From NCBI GenBank assembly GCA_002291465.1, contig CP021238.1:1550001-1614000 (forward strand): DNA of 64,000 nt, written 5' to 3'. The notes under the pieces are model-generated. The model did not search any database and was not told the origin of the DNA. It was given only the letters and a program-made list of their open reading frames with translations. Shown here one piece after another: positions 37,144-46,224 of the stretch (positions are counted from its first letter, which is position 1; each line of letters begins with the position of its first letter). A program made the position numbers and the translations under genes. The DNA is from Mycobacterium lepraemurium (GTDB lineage: Bacteria > Actinomycetota > Actinomycetes > Mycobacteriales > Mycobacteriaceae).

Positions 37144-39510
37144 GTGGCGGAGGAAAACAGCGCGGCGCAAGCGCTTGACGCGCCGGCGGAGTCACCGCCC
37201 AACCCGGTGATCGAGACTCCCGAGCCGCCGACCGAATCGCTCAAGACGTCCAGCAGCGCGTCACGCCGGGTCCGGGCCCGGCTGGCCCGGCGGATGACCG
37301 CCCAGCGCAGCACGCTCAACCCGGTGCTGGAGCCGCTGGTGGCGATGCACCGCGAGATCTACCCGAAGGCCAACGTGCAGCTGCTGCAGCGCGCCTTCGA
37401 GGTCGCCGACCAGCGGCACGCCAGCCAGTTGCGCCACTCCGGCGACCCCTACATCACCCATCCGCTGGCCGTCGCCACCATCCTGGCCGAATTGGGCATG
37501 GACACCACCACTTTGGTGGCTGCGCTGTTGCACGACACCGTCGAGGACACCGGCTACACCCTGGCCCAGCTGTCCGAGGAATTCGGCGAAGAGGTCGGAC
37601 ATCTGGTCGACGGGGTGACCAAGCTGGACCGGGTGGTGCTGGGCAGCGCCGCCGAGGGCGAGACCATCCGCAAGATGATCACCGCGATGGCCCGCGACCC
37701 GCGGGTGCTGGTGATCAAGGTCGCCGACCGGCTGCACAACATGCGCACCATGCGGTTCCTGCCGCCGGAGAAGCAGGCCCGCAAGGCCCGCGAGACGCTG
37801 GAAGTCATTGCGCCCCTTGCCCATCGGCTGGGCATGGCCAGCGTCAAGTGGGAGTTGGAGGACCTGTCGTTCGCCATCCTGCATCCCAAGAAGTACGACG
37901 AGATCGTCCGGCTGGTCGCCGGCCGGGCCCCGTCGCGGGACACCTACCTGGCCAAGGTGCGGGCCGAGATCATCAACACGCTGAACGCGTCGAAGATCAA
38001 GGCGACGGTGGAGGGCCGGCCCAAGCACTACTGGTCGATCTACCAGAAGATGATCGTCAAGGGCCGCGACTTCGACGACATCCACGACCTGGTCGGCATC
38101 CGCATCCTATGCGACGAGATCCGGGACTGCTACGCCGCTGTGGGCGTGGTGCATTCGCTGTGGCAGCCGATGGCCGGGCGGTTCAAGGACTACATCGCCC
38201 AGCCGCGCTACGGCGTCTACCAGTCGCTGCACACCACCGTCGTCGGGCCGGAGGGCAAGCCGCTGGAGGTGCAGATCCGCACCCGCGACATGCACCGCAC
38301 CGCCGAGTACGGCATCGCCGCGCACTGGCGCTACAAGGAAGCCAAGGGCCGCAACGGCGTTCCGCATCCGCACGCCGCCGCCGAGATCGACGACATGGCC
38401 TGGATGCGCCAGCTGCTCGACTGGCAGCGGGAAGCCGCCGACCCGGGCGAATTCCTCGAGTCGCTGCGGTATGACCTTGCGGTACAAGAGATCTTCGTGT
38501 TCACCCCCAAGGGTGACGTGATCACCCTGCCCACCGGGTCGACGCCGATCGACTTCGCCTACGCCGTGCACACCGAAGTCGGGCACCGCTGCATCGGCGC
38601 CCGGGTCAACGGCCGGCTGGTGGCGCTGGAACGCAAGCTGGAAAACGGGGAAGTCGTCGAGGTTTTCACCTCCAAGGCGGCCAACGCCGGCCCGTCGCGG
38701 GACTGGCAGCAGTTCGTGGTGTCGCCGCGGGCCAAGGCCAAGATCCGGCAGTGGTTCGCCAAGGAGCGGCGCGAGGAGGCCCTGGAGGCCGGCAAGGACG
38801 CGATGGCCCGCGAGGTACGCCGCGGCGGACTTCCGTTGCAGCGCTTGGTCAATGCCGAATCCATGAGCGCGGTGGCCCGCGAACTGCACTACGCCGACGT
38901 GTCGGCCCTCTACACCGCGATCGGTGAGGGGCATGTGTCGGCCCGGCACGTGGTGCAGCGGCTGCTGGCCGAGCTCGGCGGCATCGACCAGGCCGAGGAG
39001 GATCTCGCCGAGCGGTCCACCCCAACCACCATGCTGCGCCGCCCGCGCAGCGGCGACGACGTCGGCGTGTCGGTGCCCGGCGCCCCGGGCGTGCTGACCA
39101 AGCTGGCCAAATGCTGCACGCCGGTGCCTGGGGACCAAATCATGGGGTTCGTCACCCGCGGCGGCGGGGTGAGCGTGCACCGCACCGACTGCACCAACGT
39201 CGCCTCGCTGCAGCAGCAGTCCGAGCGCATCATCGAGGTGCACTGGGCGCCGTCGCCGTCGTCGGTGTTCCTGGTGGCCATTCAGGTCGAGGCGCTCGAC
39301 CGGCACCGGCTGTTGTCCGACGTCACCCGGGTGCTGGCCGACGAGAAGGTCAACATCCTGTCCGCGTCGGTCACCACCTCCGGTGACCGGGTTGCCATCA
39401 GCCGCTTCACCTTTGAGATGGGTGACCCCAAGCACCTCGGCCACCTGCTCAACGTGGTGCGCAACGTCGAAGGTGTCTACGACGTCTACCGGGTGACTTC
39501 CGCGGCCTGA
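37144..39510 (+). CDS. relA: Bifunctional (p)ppGpp synthetase/hydrolase Rel
   Basis: 788 residues, close to the mycobacterial length. The domains in order are: HD hydrolase ([22 protein letters not shown]), synthetase ([37 protein letters not shown]), TGS ([20 protein letters not shown]), a helical and zinc-finger region ([11 protein letters not shown]), and ACT ([20 protein letters not shown]). It makes and degrades the starvation alarmone. GTG 37144 is preferred because GGAGG (37131-37135) sits eight bases before it and VAEEN aligns with the known N-terminus. GTG 37135 overlaps that site. Fully intact. Confidence 0.96.
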   Translation: MAEENSAAQALDAPAESPPNPVIETPEPPTESLKTSSSASRRVRARLARRMTAQRSTLNPVLEPLVAMHREIYPKANVQLLQRAFEVADQRHASQLRHSGDPYITHPLAVATILAELGMDTTTLVAALLHDTVEDTGYTLAQLSEEFGEEVGHLVDGVTKLDRVVLGSAAEGETIRKMITAMARDPRVLVIKVADRLHNMRTMRFLPPEKQARKARETLEVIAPLAHRLGMASVKWELEDLSFAILHPKKYDEIVRLVAGRAPSRDTYLAKVRAEIINTLNASKIKATVEGRPKHYWSIYQKMIVKGRDFDDIHDLVGIRILCDEIRDCYAAVGVVHSLWQPMAGRFKDYIAQPRYGVYQSLHTTVVGPEGKPLEVQIRTRDMHRTAEYGIAAHWRYKEAKGRNGVPHPHAAAEIDDMAWMRQLLDWQREAADPGEFLESLRYDLAVQEIFVFTPKGDVITLPTGSTPIDFAYAVHTEVGHRCIGARVNGRLVALERKLENGEVVEVFTSKAANAGPSRDWQQFVVSPRAKAKIRQWFAKERREEALEAGKDAMAREVRRGGLPLQRLVNAESMSAVARELHYADVSALYTAIGEGHVSARHVVQRLLAELGGIDQAEEDLAERSTPTTMLRRPRSGDDVGVSVPGAPGVLTKLAKCCTPVPGDQIMGFVTRGGGVSVHRTDCTNVASLQQQSERIIEVHWAPSPSSVFLVAIQVEALDRHRLLSDVTRVLADEKVNILSASVTTSGDRVAISRFTFEMGDPKHLGHLLNVVRNVEGVYDVYRVTSAA

Positions 39511-39513
39511 GCC

Positions 39514-41166
39514 CTAGCCGATTCGCACCGAGGTGATGGCCACCGGGTTGGCCGGCGGGCCGCTCGGCCGGTTACCGGCGATGCCGGCCCGGGCGATCTT
39601 GTCCAGCGTCGCCAGCCCGGCCGGGTCGATGCTGCCCAAAACCGTGCTCTGCGGGTCTATCTCGGAATCGTGGAAGATCAACGCGAATTGGCTGCCGTTG
39701 GTGTTGGGGCCCTCGGTGGCCATCACGACGGTGCCGCGCGGGTACAGCAGCGTCGCTCGCAGCGCGGGGTCGTCGGGCCGGTACTGGTCGGCGGGATACT
39801 CGTCGGCGAATTCGTAGCCGGGGCCGACGGAGCCGTCCACGTCGGGGCCGCCGCACAACAGCGACCCGCCGTCGGGGGAGTCGACCAGCCGGGCTCACTG
39901 GGTGTTGTCGAAGAACCACTGCCGGGCCAGGCTGATGAAACTGTTGACCGCGCAAGGTGATTCGGAGTTGGCCAGGTTGATGCCGATGTCGCCGAGATTG
40001 GTGGCGATGTCGTCGCCGATCTGTCCGGGCGTGGTGGGAACCCGGCCGGACGGGGGCGGGTTGACCGGCCGCGAGGACGGATCCGGCACCGCCCGGTATT
40101 GGCAGTTGGCGCCCAGGTCCGGCGGCGCCACGAAGGCCGGCAGCGGCGGCGCGGTCCGGCCGGGCGCCGGGGAGCCGGGCGTCTTCGGCGTCGCGCCGCG
40201 CGAGCCGTGGCCGTGCGTCACCATCGCGACGACCACCGCCGCCACCACGGCCAGCGGCAGGGCCGACGCACCGACGACGGCTGCCCGCACCCGCCGCGCA
40301 GCCCGGGGTTGCGGCGTTGGCGCGGAAGGATTTTCGACCGCCCCCGGCGCCAGGGCGGCCCCGGCGGCCTCGGCCAGCTCGGTCACCGATTGGTACCGCT
40401 GCTCGGGGTCCTTGGCCATGCCGCGGGCGATCACCGCGTCGAAGGCCGCAGGCACCTTCGGCGCGGTTGCCGACGGCCTCGGCGGCGCCGTGTTCAGATG
40501 TGCGTTGAGCTGTTCTTCGAGGCTGTCGCCGGCGAACAGGCGCTTCCCGGTCAGGCATTCGTGCAAGACGCAGGTCAGCGAGTAGACGTCGGCGCGGTGA
40601 TCGGTGATGCCGGTGAAGCGCTCGGGGGCCATGTAGGCGACGGTGCCCATGGTGGCGCCGGTCTGGGTGAGCGCCGTGTCGGCCTGCGCGCGGGCCAGGC
40701 CGAAGTTGATCAGATAGACGAAATCGCGTGCGGTGGTGACCAAGACGTTCATCGGCTTGACATCGCGGTGGACCAACCCCGCCCGGTGCGCGCTATCCAG
40801 CGCCGCCGCAACCTGTTCGATCACCGCGATGGCCCGCTGCGGACTGAGGCGGCCGCCGTTTTCGCTGATGTAGTGCGACAGGTCCCGGCCCTCGATCAGC
40901 CGCATGTCGACATAGAACCGGCCGTCGATCTCGACGTAGCCGTGGATCGGCACCACGTGCGGGTCGTTGAGACCGGCGGCGATGCGTGTCTCCCGGCGGA
41001 AACGTTGCTGGAAGTCCTGGTCTTCGGCCAGATGCGGCGGCAGCACCTTCAGCGCGGCCACCCGGTCCGTCGTCGCGTCGTAGGCGCGGTACACCCGCCC
41101 CATCCTGCCGCGACCCAGCAACTCCAGGATTCGGTAGTGACCGAACGAGTCCGGATCCAGCGTCAC
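39514..41166 (-). pseudogene. Ser/Thr protein kinase fused to an extracytoplasmic cyclophilin domain, inactivated
   Basis: From GTG 41166: kinase domain (residues ~10-270), one TM helix (~296-316), a Pro-rich linker, then a cyclophilin domain up to the stop at 39514, together 550 codons. Kinase residues Lys40, Glu59, HRD 133-135 and APE are present, but the glycine loop reads GRGRMG and the DFG motif reads NFG (Asn154), which removes the Mg-binding Asp. TGA at codon 424 (39895-39897) cuts the protein within the cyclophilin domain; the rest remains open in frame. The outer domain closely resembles the adjacent ppiB product, suggesting duplication and fusion. Confidence 0.85.
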
Positions 41167-41196
41167 CCCATGACCATAAGCCGTCGACGGCGCGAA

Positions 41197-42084
41197 TCAG
41201 TCGAGCAGCACCGAGGTGATGGTGACCTCGGTGGCGGGGGCCCCGTCCTCGCCGCCCCCGGCGACACCGGCTTTGGCGATCTTGTCCAGCGTGGCCAGCC
41301 CGTCGTCCTGGATCTTGCCGAAAACGGTGTACTGCGGCGGCAGTTGGGAGTCCTTGTACACCATGAAGAATTGGCTGCCGTTGGTGCCGGGCCCGGCGTT
41401 GGCCATGGCCAGGGTGCCGCGCGGGTAGAGGACGGGCTGCTGCGCCTTGGGGTCGTTGGGCGGGTACTGGTCGGTCGGGTATTCGTTGGCGAACTGGTAG
41501 CCCGGTCCGCCCGTGCCCTCGCCCTTGGGATCGCCGCACTGCAGGACGCCCAGGGACGGCGAGGTGGTGAGCCGGTGGCATTTGGTGTTGTCGAAGTACT
41601 TCTGGCCGATCAGGCTCGCGAAACTGTTCACGGTGCAAGGGGATTCGTTGTTGGCCAGCATCAGGCCGATGTGGCCCTGGCTGGTCACCATGCTGGCGCT
41701 CACCTGTGCGGGATCGGTGGGCACCTTGCCGGTGTGGGGCGGCTTGACCTGCTTGGCCACCGGCTCTGGCGACGGCGGGTACTGACAGTTGGCGCCCACG
41801 TCGGCCGACGGCTTGAACGGCGGCAGCGGCGGAAGCTGGCTCGGCTGCCCGGGCGTTGTGGTCTCCGGCGCGGCGGTGCTGGTAGACGGTGCCGCGGTGC
41901 TGGCCTTGTGTTCGTGCCTATTGTTGAGGACCGTGACGACCACCGCCGCGATCACCGCCACTGCCACGATCGAGCCGGCCGCGATGAGCAGGATCCGCCG
42001 CGTCCTGGCCTGCTTGGCGCGGCGCTCCAGCTGCCGTTCCAGCTTGCGTTTGGCGTTGGCGCGTCGTTGTTCGTTGGTCGGCAC
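41197..42084 (-). CDS. ppiB: Membrane-anchored peptidyl-prolyl cis-trans isomerase
   Basis: 295 residues from GTG 42084 (VPTNEQRRANAKRK matches the known start; GGAGG upstream). A basic cytoplasmic segment, TM helix (ILLIAAGSIVAVAVIAAVVV), a Thr/Pro-rich linker, then a cyclophilin domain with GYQFANEYPTDQY and GTNGSQFFMVYKD. It should catalyse proline isomerisation outside the membrane. Some canonical cyclophilin catalytic residues differ, as in other actinobacterial versions. The neighbouring kinase carries a paralogous domain 30 bases downstream. Confidence 0.9.
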   Translation of the reverse strand: MPTNEQRRANAKRKLERQLERRAKQARTRRILLIAAGSIVAVAVIAAVVVTVLNNRHEHKASTAAPSTSTAAPETTTPGQPSQLPPLPPFKPSADVGANCQYPPSPEPVAKQVKPPHTGKVPTDPAQVSASMVTSQGHIGLMLANNESPCTVNSFASLIGQKYFDNTKCHRLTTSPSLGVLQCGDPKGEGTGGPGYQFANEYPTDQYPPNDPKAQQPVLYPRGTLAMANAGPGTNGSQFFMVYKDSQLPPQYTVFGKIQDDGLATLDKIAKAGVAGGGEDGAPATEVTITSVLLD

Positions 42085-42193
42085 GGCCGCTATGCCTCCA
42101 TGGTCGGTGGATCTTGCTGCGCCAGCTGGCCAGCTCAGGCTAATGTGGGCGCCGCGAGCCGTGTCAAGTGGGCCCCGTGGGAAACTGGGAACC

Positions 42194-42850
42194 GTGTTGA
42201 TCACCGGATTTCCCGCCGGCATGTTGGCGTGCAACTGCTATGTGCTGGCGCAGCGGCCGGGGACGGACGCCGTGATCGTGGACCCGGGGCAGCGGGCGAT
42301 GGGCCCGTTGCGGCGCATCCTGGACCGGCACCGGCTGACCCCGGCGGCGGTGTTGCTGACCCACGGGCACATCGACCACATGTGGTCGGCGCAGAAGGTG
42401 TCCGACACCTATGGCTGCCCGACCTACATCCATCCCGAGGACAGGTTCATGCTGAACGACCCGATCTACGGCCTGGGTCCGCGGCTGGCGCAGCTGGCGG
42501 CGGGCGCTTTCTTCCGAGAGCCCAGGCAGGTGGTCGAGCTGGACCGGGACGGCGACAAGCTCGACCTGGGCAGCGTCACCGTCAACGTCGATCACACGCC
42601 GGGGCACACCCGCGGATCGATGTGCTTCCGGGTGTCGTCGGACAGGCAGGTCGTGTTCACCGGCGACACCCTGTTCGAACGTTCGGTGGGACGCACCGAC
42701 CTGTTCGGCGGCAGCGGACGCGACCTGCTGACGTCGATCGTCGACAAACTCCTGGTGCTCGACGACGACACCGTGGTGCTGCCCGGGCACGGCAACGCCA
42801 CCACCATCGGCGCCGAACGGCGCCTCAACCCGTTCCTCGAAGGCCTGTAG
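42194..42850 (+). CDS. Glyoxalase II-like metallo-beta-lactamase-fold hydrolase
   Basis: 218 residues, orthologous to Rv2581c. Metal site motif THGHIDHMW (HXHXDH) plus HTPGHTRGS, FTGDTLF and LPGHGNATT complete the binuclear centre. The family hydrolyses thioesters such as S-lactoylglutathione; mycobacteria lack glutathione, so the real substrate is uncertain. GTG 42194 agrees with the family N-terminus (LITGFPAGMLACNCYV). Three bases separate it from hisS, so they are co-transcribed. Confidence 0.9.
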   Translation: MLITGFPAGMLACNCYVLAQRPGTDAVIVDPGQRAMGPLRRILDRHRLTPAAVLLTHGHIDHMWSAQKVSDTYGCPTYIHPEDRFMLNDPIYGLGPRLAQLAAGAFFREPRQVVELDRDGDKLDLGSVTVNVDHTPGHTRGSMCFRVSSDRQVVFTGDTLFERSVGRTDLFGGSGRDLLTSIVDKLLVLDDDTVVLPGHGNATTIGAERRLNPFLEGL

Positions 42851-42853
42851 CCC

Positions 42854-44116
42854 GTGCCGGAATTCAGCGCTCCCAAGGGTGTCCCCGACTACGTGCCGCC
42901 GGACTCGGCGCAGTTCGTCGCGGTCCGCTCCGGCCTGCTGGACGCCGCCCGCCGCGCCGGGTACGGCGACATCGAGTTGTCCGTCTTAGAGGACACCGCG
43001 CTGTTTGCCCGCGGCGTCGGCGAATCCACCGACGTGGTGTCCAAGGAGATGTACACCTTCGCCGACCGCGGCGACCGCTCGGTGACGCTGCGGCCCGAGG
43101 GTACGGCCGGCGTGGTGCGAGCGGTGATCGAGCACGGCCTGGACCGGGGAGCGCTGCCGGTCAAATTGTGTTATTCGGGACCGTTTTTCCGCTACGAGCG
43201 TCCTCAGGCGGGTCGCTACCGCCAGCTGCAGCAGGTCGGTGTGGAGGCGATCGGGGTGGACGACCCCGCGCTGGACGCCGAGGTGATCGCCGTCGCCGAC
43301 GCCGGGTTCCGCTCGCTGGGGCTGGACGGATTCCGCTTGGAGATCACCTCGCTGGGCGACGACCGCTGCCGTCCGCAATACCGGGAACTGTTGCAGGACT
43401 TCCTGTTCGGTCTCGACCTCGACGAGGAAACCCGGCGGCGGGCGCGGCTGAATCCATTACGTGTCCTCGACGACAAACGGCCCGAGGTGCGGGCGATGAC
43501 GGCCGACGCGCCGGTGCTGCTCGATCACCTCTCCGATGCGGCCAAGCAGCACTTCGACACCGTGCTGGCGCACCTGGACGCGCTCGGGGTGCCCTACGTG
43601 ATCAACCCGCGCATGGTGCGCGGGCTCGACTACTACACCAAGACCACGTTCGAGTTCGTGCACGATGGTCTCGGCGCGCAGTCCGGCATCGGCGGCGGTG
43701 GCCGCTACGACGGGCTGATGCGTCAGCTCGGCGGACAAGACTTGTCCGGCATCGGATTTGGGCTCGGCGTGGACCGTACCCTGCTGGCGCTGCGCGCCGA
43801 GGGCAAGAGCGTGGGCTCGGCGGCGCGCTGCGACGTCTTCGGCGTTCCGCTGAGCGATCAGGCCAAGCTGCGGCTGGCCGTGCTGGCCGCCGGGCTGCGC
43901 GCCGCCGGCGTGCGCGTCGACATGGCCTACGGCGCGCGGGGGCTCAAGGGCGCGATGCGCGCGGCCGACCGCTCCGGTGCCCGCATCGCCCTGGTTCTCG
44001 GCGATCGCGACATCGACGCCGGCACGGTGGGCGTGAAGGATTTGCAGACCGGCTCGCAGGTGTCGGTGGAACTGGATTCCGTTGTCGCCGAAGTTCTTTC
44101 ACAACTGGGCCGCTAG
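42854..44116 (+). CDS. hisS: Histidyl-tRNA synthetase
   Basis: A 420-residue class II synthetase. It shows the N-terminal [10 protein letters not shown], motif 2 ([20 protein letters not shown]), the histidine A and B motifs ([15 protein letters not shown], then GGRYDGLM), and motif 3 ([10 protein letters not shown]). The C-terminal anticodon-binding domain begins near [10 protein letters not shown]. Complete. Confidence 0.96.
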   Translation: MPEFSAPKGVPDYVPPDSAQFVAVRSGLLDAARRAGYGDIELSVLEDTALFARGVGESTDVVSKEMYTFADRGDRSVTLRPEGTAGVVRAVIEHGLDRGALPVKLCYSGPFFRYERPQAGRYRQLQQVGVEAIGVDDPALDAEVIAVADAGFRSLGLDGFRLEITSLGDDRCRPQYRELLQDFLFGLDLDEETRRRARLNPLRVLDDKRPEVRAMTADAPVLLDHLSDAAKQHFDTVLAHLDALGVPYVINPRMVRGLDYYTKTTFEFVHDGLGAQSGIGGGGRYDGLMRQLGGQDLSGIGFGLGVDRTLLALRAEGKSVGSAARCDVFGVPLSDQAKLRLAVLAAGLRAAGVRVDMAYGARGLKGAMRAADRSGARIALVLGDRDIDAGTVGVKDLQTGSQVSVELDSVVAEVLSQLGR

Positions 44117-44136
44117 CCTTAGCTGCGGCCGCCGCG

Positions 44137-44361
44137 TCATTTCTTGCTGGGGATGACGATGACGACGATCAGGGTCAGGATCGAGAAGAATAACCCCAGG
44201 ATTCCCCAGCCCAGCGGATTGCGTCCCTTCATCATCGCGATGACCCCGCAGATTATCGCGGCGATGATGCTGCCGGTGGCGACGAAAATCAACTTGATGC
44301 CGCGCAGGATGAACCCGGCCGCGACGGGGTCCGAACTCGCCAGGATCACCGAGTGCAACAT
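44137..44361 (-). CDS. Small two-TM membrane protein
   Basis: 74 residues: MLHSVILASSDPVAAG, then two hydrophobic helices (GIKLIFVATGSIIAAIICGV and GWGILGLFFSILTLIVVIVI) joined by a basic NPLGWG turn, ending in two lysines. This resembles small actinobacterial membrane proteins of unknown function. It converges with hisS (21 bases between the stops). Composition and helix pattern favour a real gene, though its start has no strong ribosome site. Confidence 0.6.
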   Translation of the reverse strand: MLHSVILASSDPVAAGFILRGIKLIFVATGSIIAAIICGVIAMMKGRNPLGWGILGLFFSILTLIVVIVIPSKK

Positions 44362-44596
44362 CTTTCGTTTTCTTTCGCTGCGGAGTTCTCAGGTGTTACC
44401 CGTGCGGGTAACCGCGACGAACGGTCCGGTCGAGAATCCCCGACCAGTCGTAAAACGAGGTGACCACGGTGGGGCTTCTCCTCGGCCGGAATCTGTTTCC
44501 GTCGCGACCGACGCATCTCCTCACCCATTCAGCTGCCGCAGTTATCCACACGTTGCGAACTGCCAAAAAGCATGAGTCAGTGGACCGTGCTATGTG

Positions 44597-44612
44597 TCGA
44601 ACACATGTTCTA
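44597..44612 (+). promoter_or_regulatory. LexA (SOS) box before the DUF222 gene
   Basis: TCGAAC-ACAT-GTTCTA ends four bases before the GTG start of the DUF222 gene. It has the same arms as the ruvC box in this window. 13E12/DUF222 genes are known LexA targets in M. tuberculosis. The preceding 235 bases (44362-44596) hold no gene I can support. Confidence 0.8.
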
Positions 44613-44616
44613 ATAT

Positions 44617-46068
44617 GTGGTGGCGTCGCGGTCCCCGCTGGAGGCGGTGGCGCTGCTGGATCGGGCGCGGGAGGCCGGGTGCGCCGAGGCGCAGGCGGCC
44701 GCGGCCAGGCTGGTGGCGATTGCCGAGTTGTTGGTGTTGCGTTGCCGGGAGACGGGGGAGCGGGCGGATTGGGCCGCCGATGCCTGGGAGGCGGTGGCCG
44801 CGCAGGTGGGGGCGGTGCTGGGCTGCAGCGTGGCGATGGGACACAGCTATCTGCGTTATGCGATGGCGATGCGGGAACGGTTGCCGCAGGTCGGGGCGGT
44901 GTTCGCTGCCGGGGACATCGATTACCGGGCGTTTCAGACCCTGGTGTTTCGCACCGATTTGATCACCGATGCGCAGGTGTTGGCGCGGGTGGACGCCGCG
45001 CTGGCCGTGTTGGTGTCGCGGCAGCGGTCGCTGACCCGCGGTGGGTTGGCCGCCGCGGTGGATCGGGTGGTGGCCGCCGTGGATGCCGATGCGGTGCGCC
45101 GGGCCCGGGAGGCGGTGATCGGGCGGTATCTGGATGTGCGGGCCAACGAGTCGGAGATGGCCTGGGTGGAAGGCAACATCCTCGGGCCCGACGGGCATGC
45201 CCTGGATCGCCGGCTCGACGAGCTGGCCAGTGGAGTGTGTGCGGGGGATCCGCGCACCCGCGCCCAGCAGCGCGCCGACACGCCTTGGGGGTACTGGCCG
45301 CCGGTGCCGGGCGGCTGGCGTGTGGCTGTGGATCACCGGACTGCCCGAGCGCCGCCGCGCCGGCGGCGCTCGGGCAGTCCGGTGATCCACGTGGTCGCCG
45401 CACACGCCACCGTCGCTGGCCGCGGGGCCACGCCCGCTGTGGTGGCGGGGCTCGACGGGCTGATCCCGGCGCAGGTCATCGCCGAGCTGGCCGCCTCGGC
45501 GCGGCTGGTGCCCGTGGCGGTGCCCGACAGCGGGCCCGAACCCGGCTACACCCCGTCGGCCAGGCTGGCCGACTTCATCCGCTGCCGGGACCTGACCTGT
45601 CGGCGCCCGGGTGTGACCGCCCCGCCGTCGACTGCGATGTGGACCATGCGATCCCGTAAGCCCAGGGCGGGCCCACCCACCCGTCGAACCTCAAATGCCT
45701 GTGCCGTGGCCATACATTTGCTGAAAACGTTCTGGGGCTGGCGCGACCGGCAAGTGCCCGACGGCACGGTGATCTGGACCCTGCCCGACGGCGACACCTA
45801 CGTCACCACCCCGGGCAGCGCGCTGCTGTTCCCCAGCCTATGCACACCCACCGGGGCCGTGTCGCCGGCCAAGCCCGACACCGAGCAACGCTGCGGCGAG
45901 CGCACCGCCATGATGCCGCTGCGCCGCCGCACCCGCGCCCACAACCGCTCCCACCGCATCGCCACCGAACGCAACCACAACCGCCGCGCCCGACTCACCG
46001 TTCAGTCCGCGACGCCCGGACCTGCACCACCGGCTGACCCCGACGGCGAGGAGCCGCCACCCTTCTGA
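44617..46068 (+). pseudogene. DUF222/HNH (13E12-type) protein with scrambled segments
   Basis: Open for 483 codons but not intact. Residues 1-220 are a normal DUF222 domain (LEAVALLDRAREAGCAEAQA). A net frameshift at about 45280 puts 35-40 residues in the wrong frame (the right frame reads ALGVLAAGAGRLACGCGSPD) until IHVVAAHATVAGRG resumes near 45385, at a perfect hairpin. From about 45614 to 45713 the HNH nuclease core is out of frame; the correct frame reads CDRPAVDCDVDHAIP, then hits TAA before AQGGPTHPSNLKCLC. The ending is in frame again. The nuclease must be inactive. A LexA box controls it. Confidence 0.85.
45328..45390. repeat. Perfect 30-bp inverted repeat with 3-nt loop
   Basis: Arms 45328-45357 and 45361-45390 are exact reverse complements around CGC. 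The left arm begins GTGGATCACCGG. It lies inside the DUF222 gene at the point where the reading frame is lost and regained. The outer ends match native coding sequence (CGSPDC on the left, PVIHVV on the right). Confidence 0.95.
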
Positions 46069-46120
46069 CCGCAGAGGCTGACCGCAGAGACAGCTGACCA
46101 CAGAGACCCTTGACTCGATC

Positions 46121-46136
46121 TCGAATACATGTTCGA
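46121..46136 (+). promoter_or_regulatory. Orphan LexA-like box next to the IS element
   Basis: TCGAAT-ACAT-GTTCGA differs from the SOS consensus at one position. It lies between the DUF222 gene and the IS481 element, with GTG ten bases after it and the IS beginning 28 bases after it. It could be the promoter remnant of a second damage-inducible gene cut off by the insertion. Confidence 0.55.
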
Positions 46137-46164
46137 AACACTACGGTGGGCCTACGGCAAAACC

Positions 46165-46215
46165 TGTGATGTCTCGGGACATCGGTGATAGTTCTGCATC
46201 AGGACATTGGTGACA
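46165..46215 (+). repeat. Left terminal inverted repeat of the IS481-family element
   Basis: Begins TGTGATGTCTCGGGAC and matches the reverse complement of 47533-47583 at 46 of 51 positions. Most mismatches fall in the outermost 12 bases. Confidence 0.85.
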
Positions 46216-46224
46216 CTTTCTGTG

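Noticed and set aside
40099-44193. Plus-strand open frame of about 1,360 codons across kinase, ppiB and hisS
   Set aside because: It spans several unrelated genes on both strands, has no motifs, and is explained by high GC with few stop codons.
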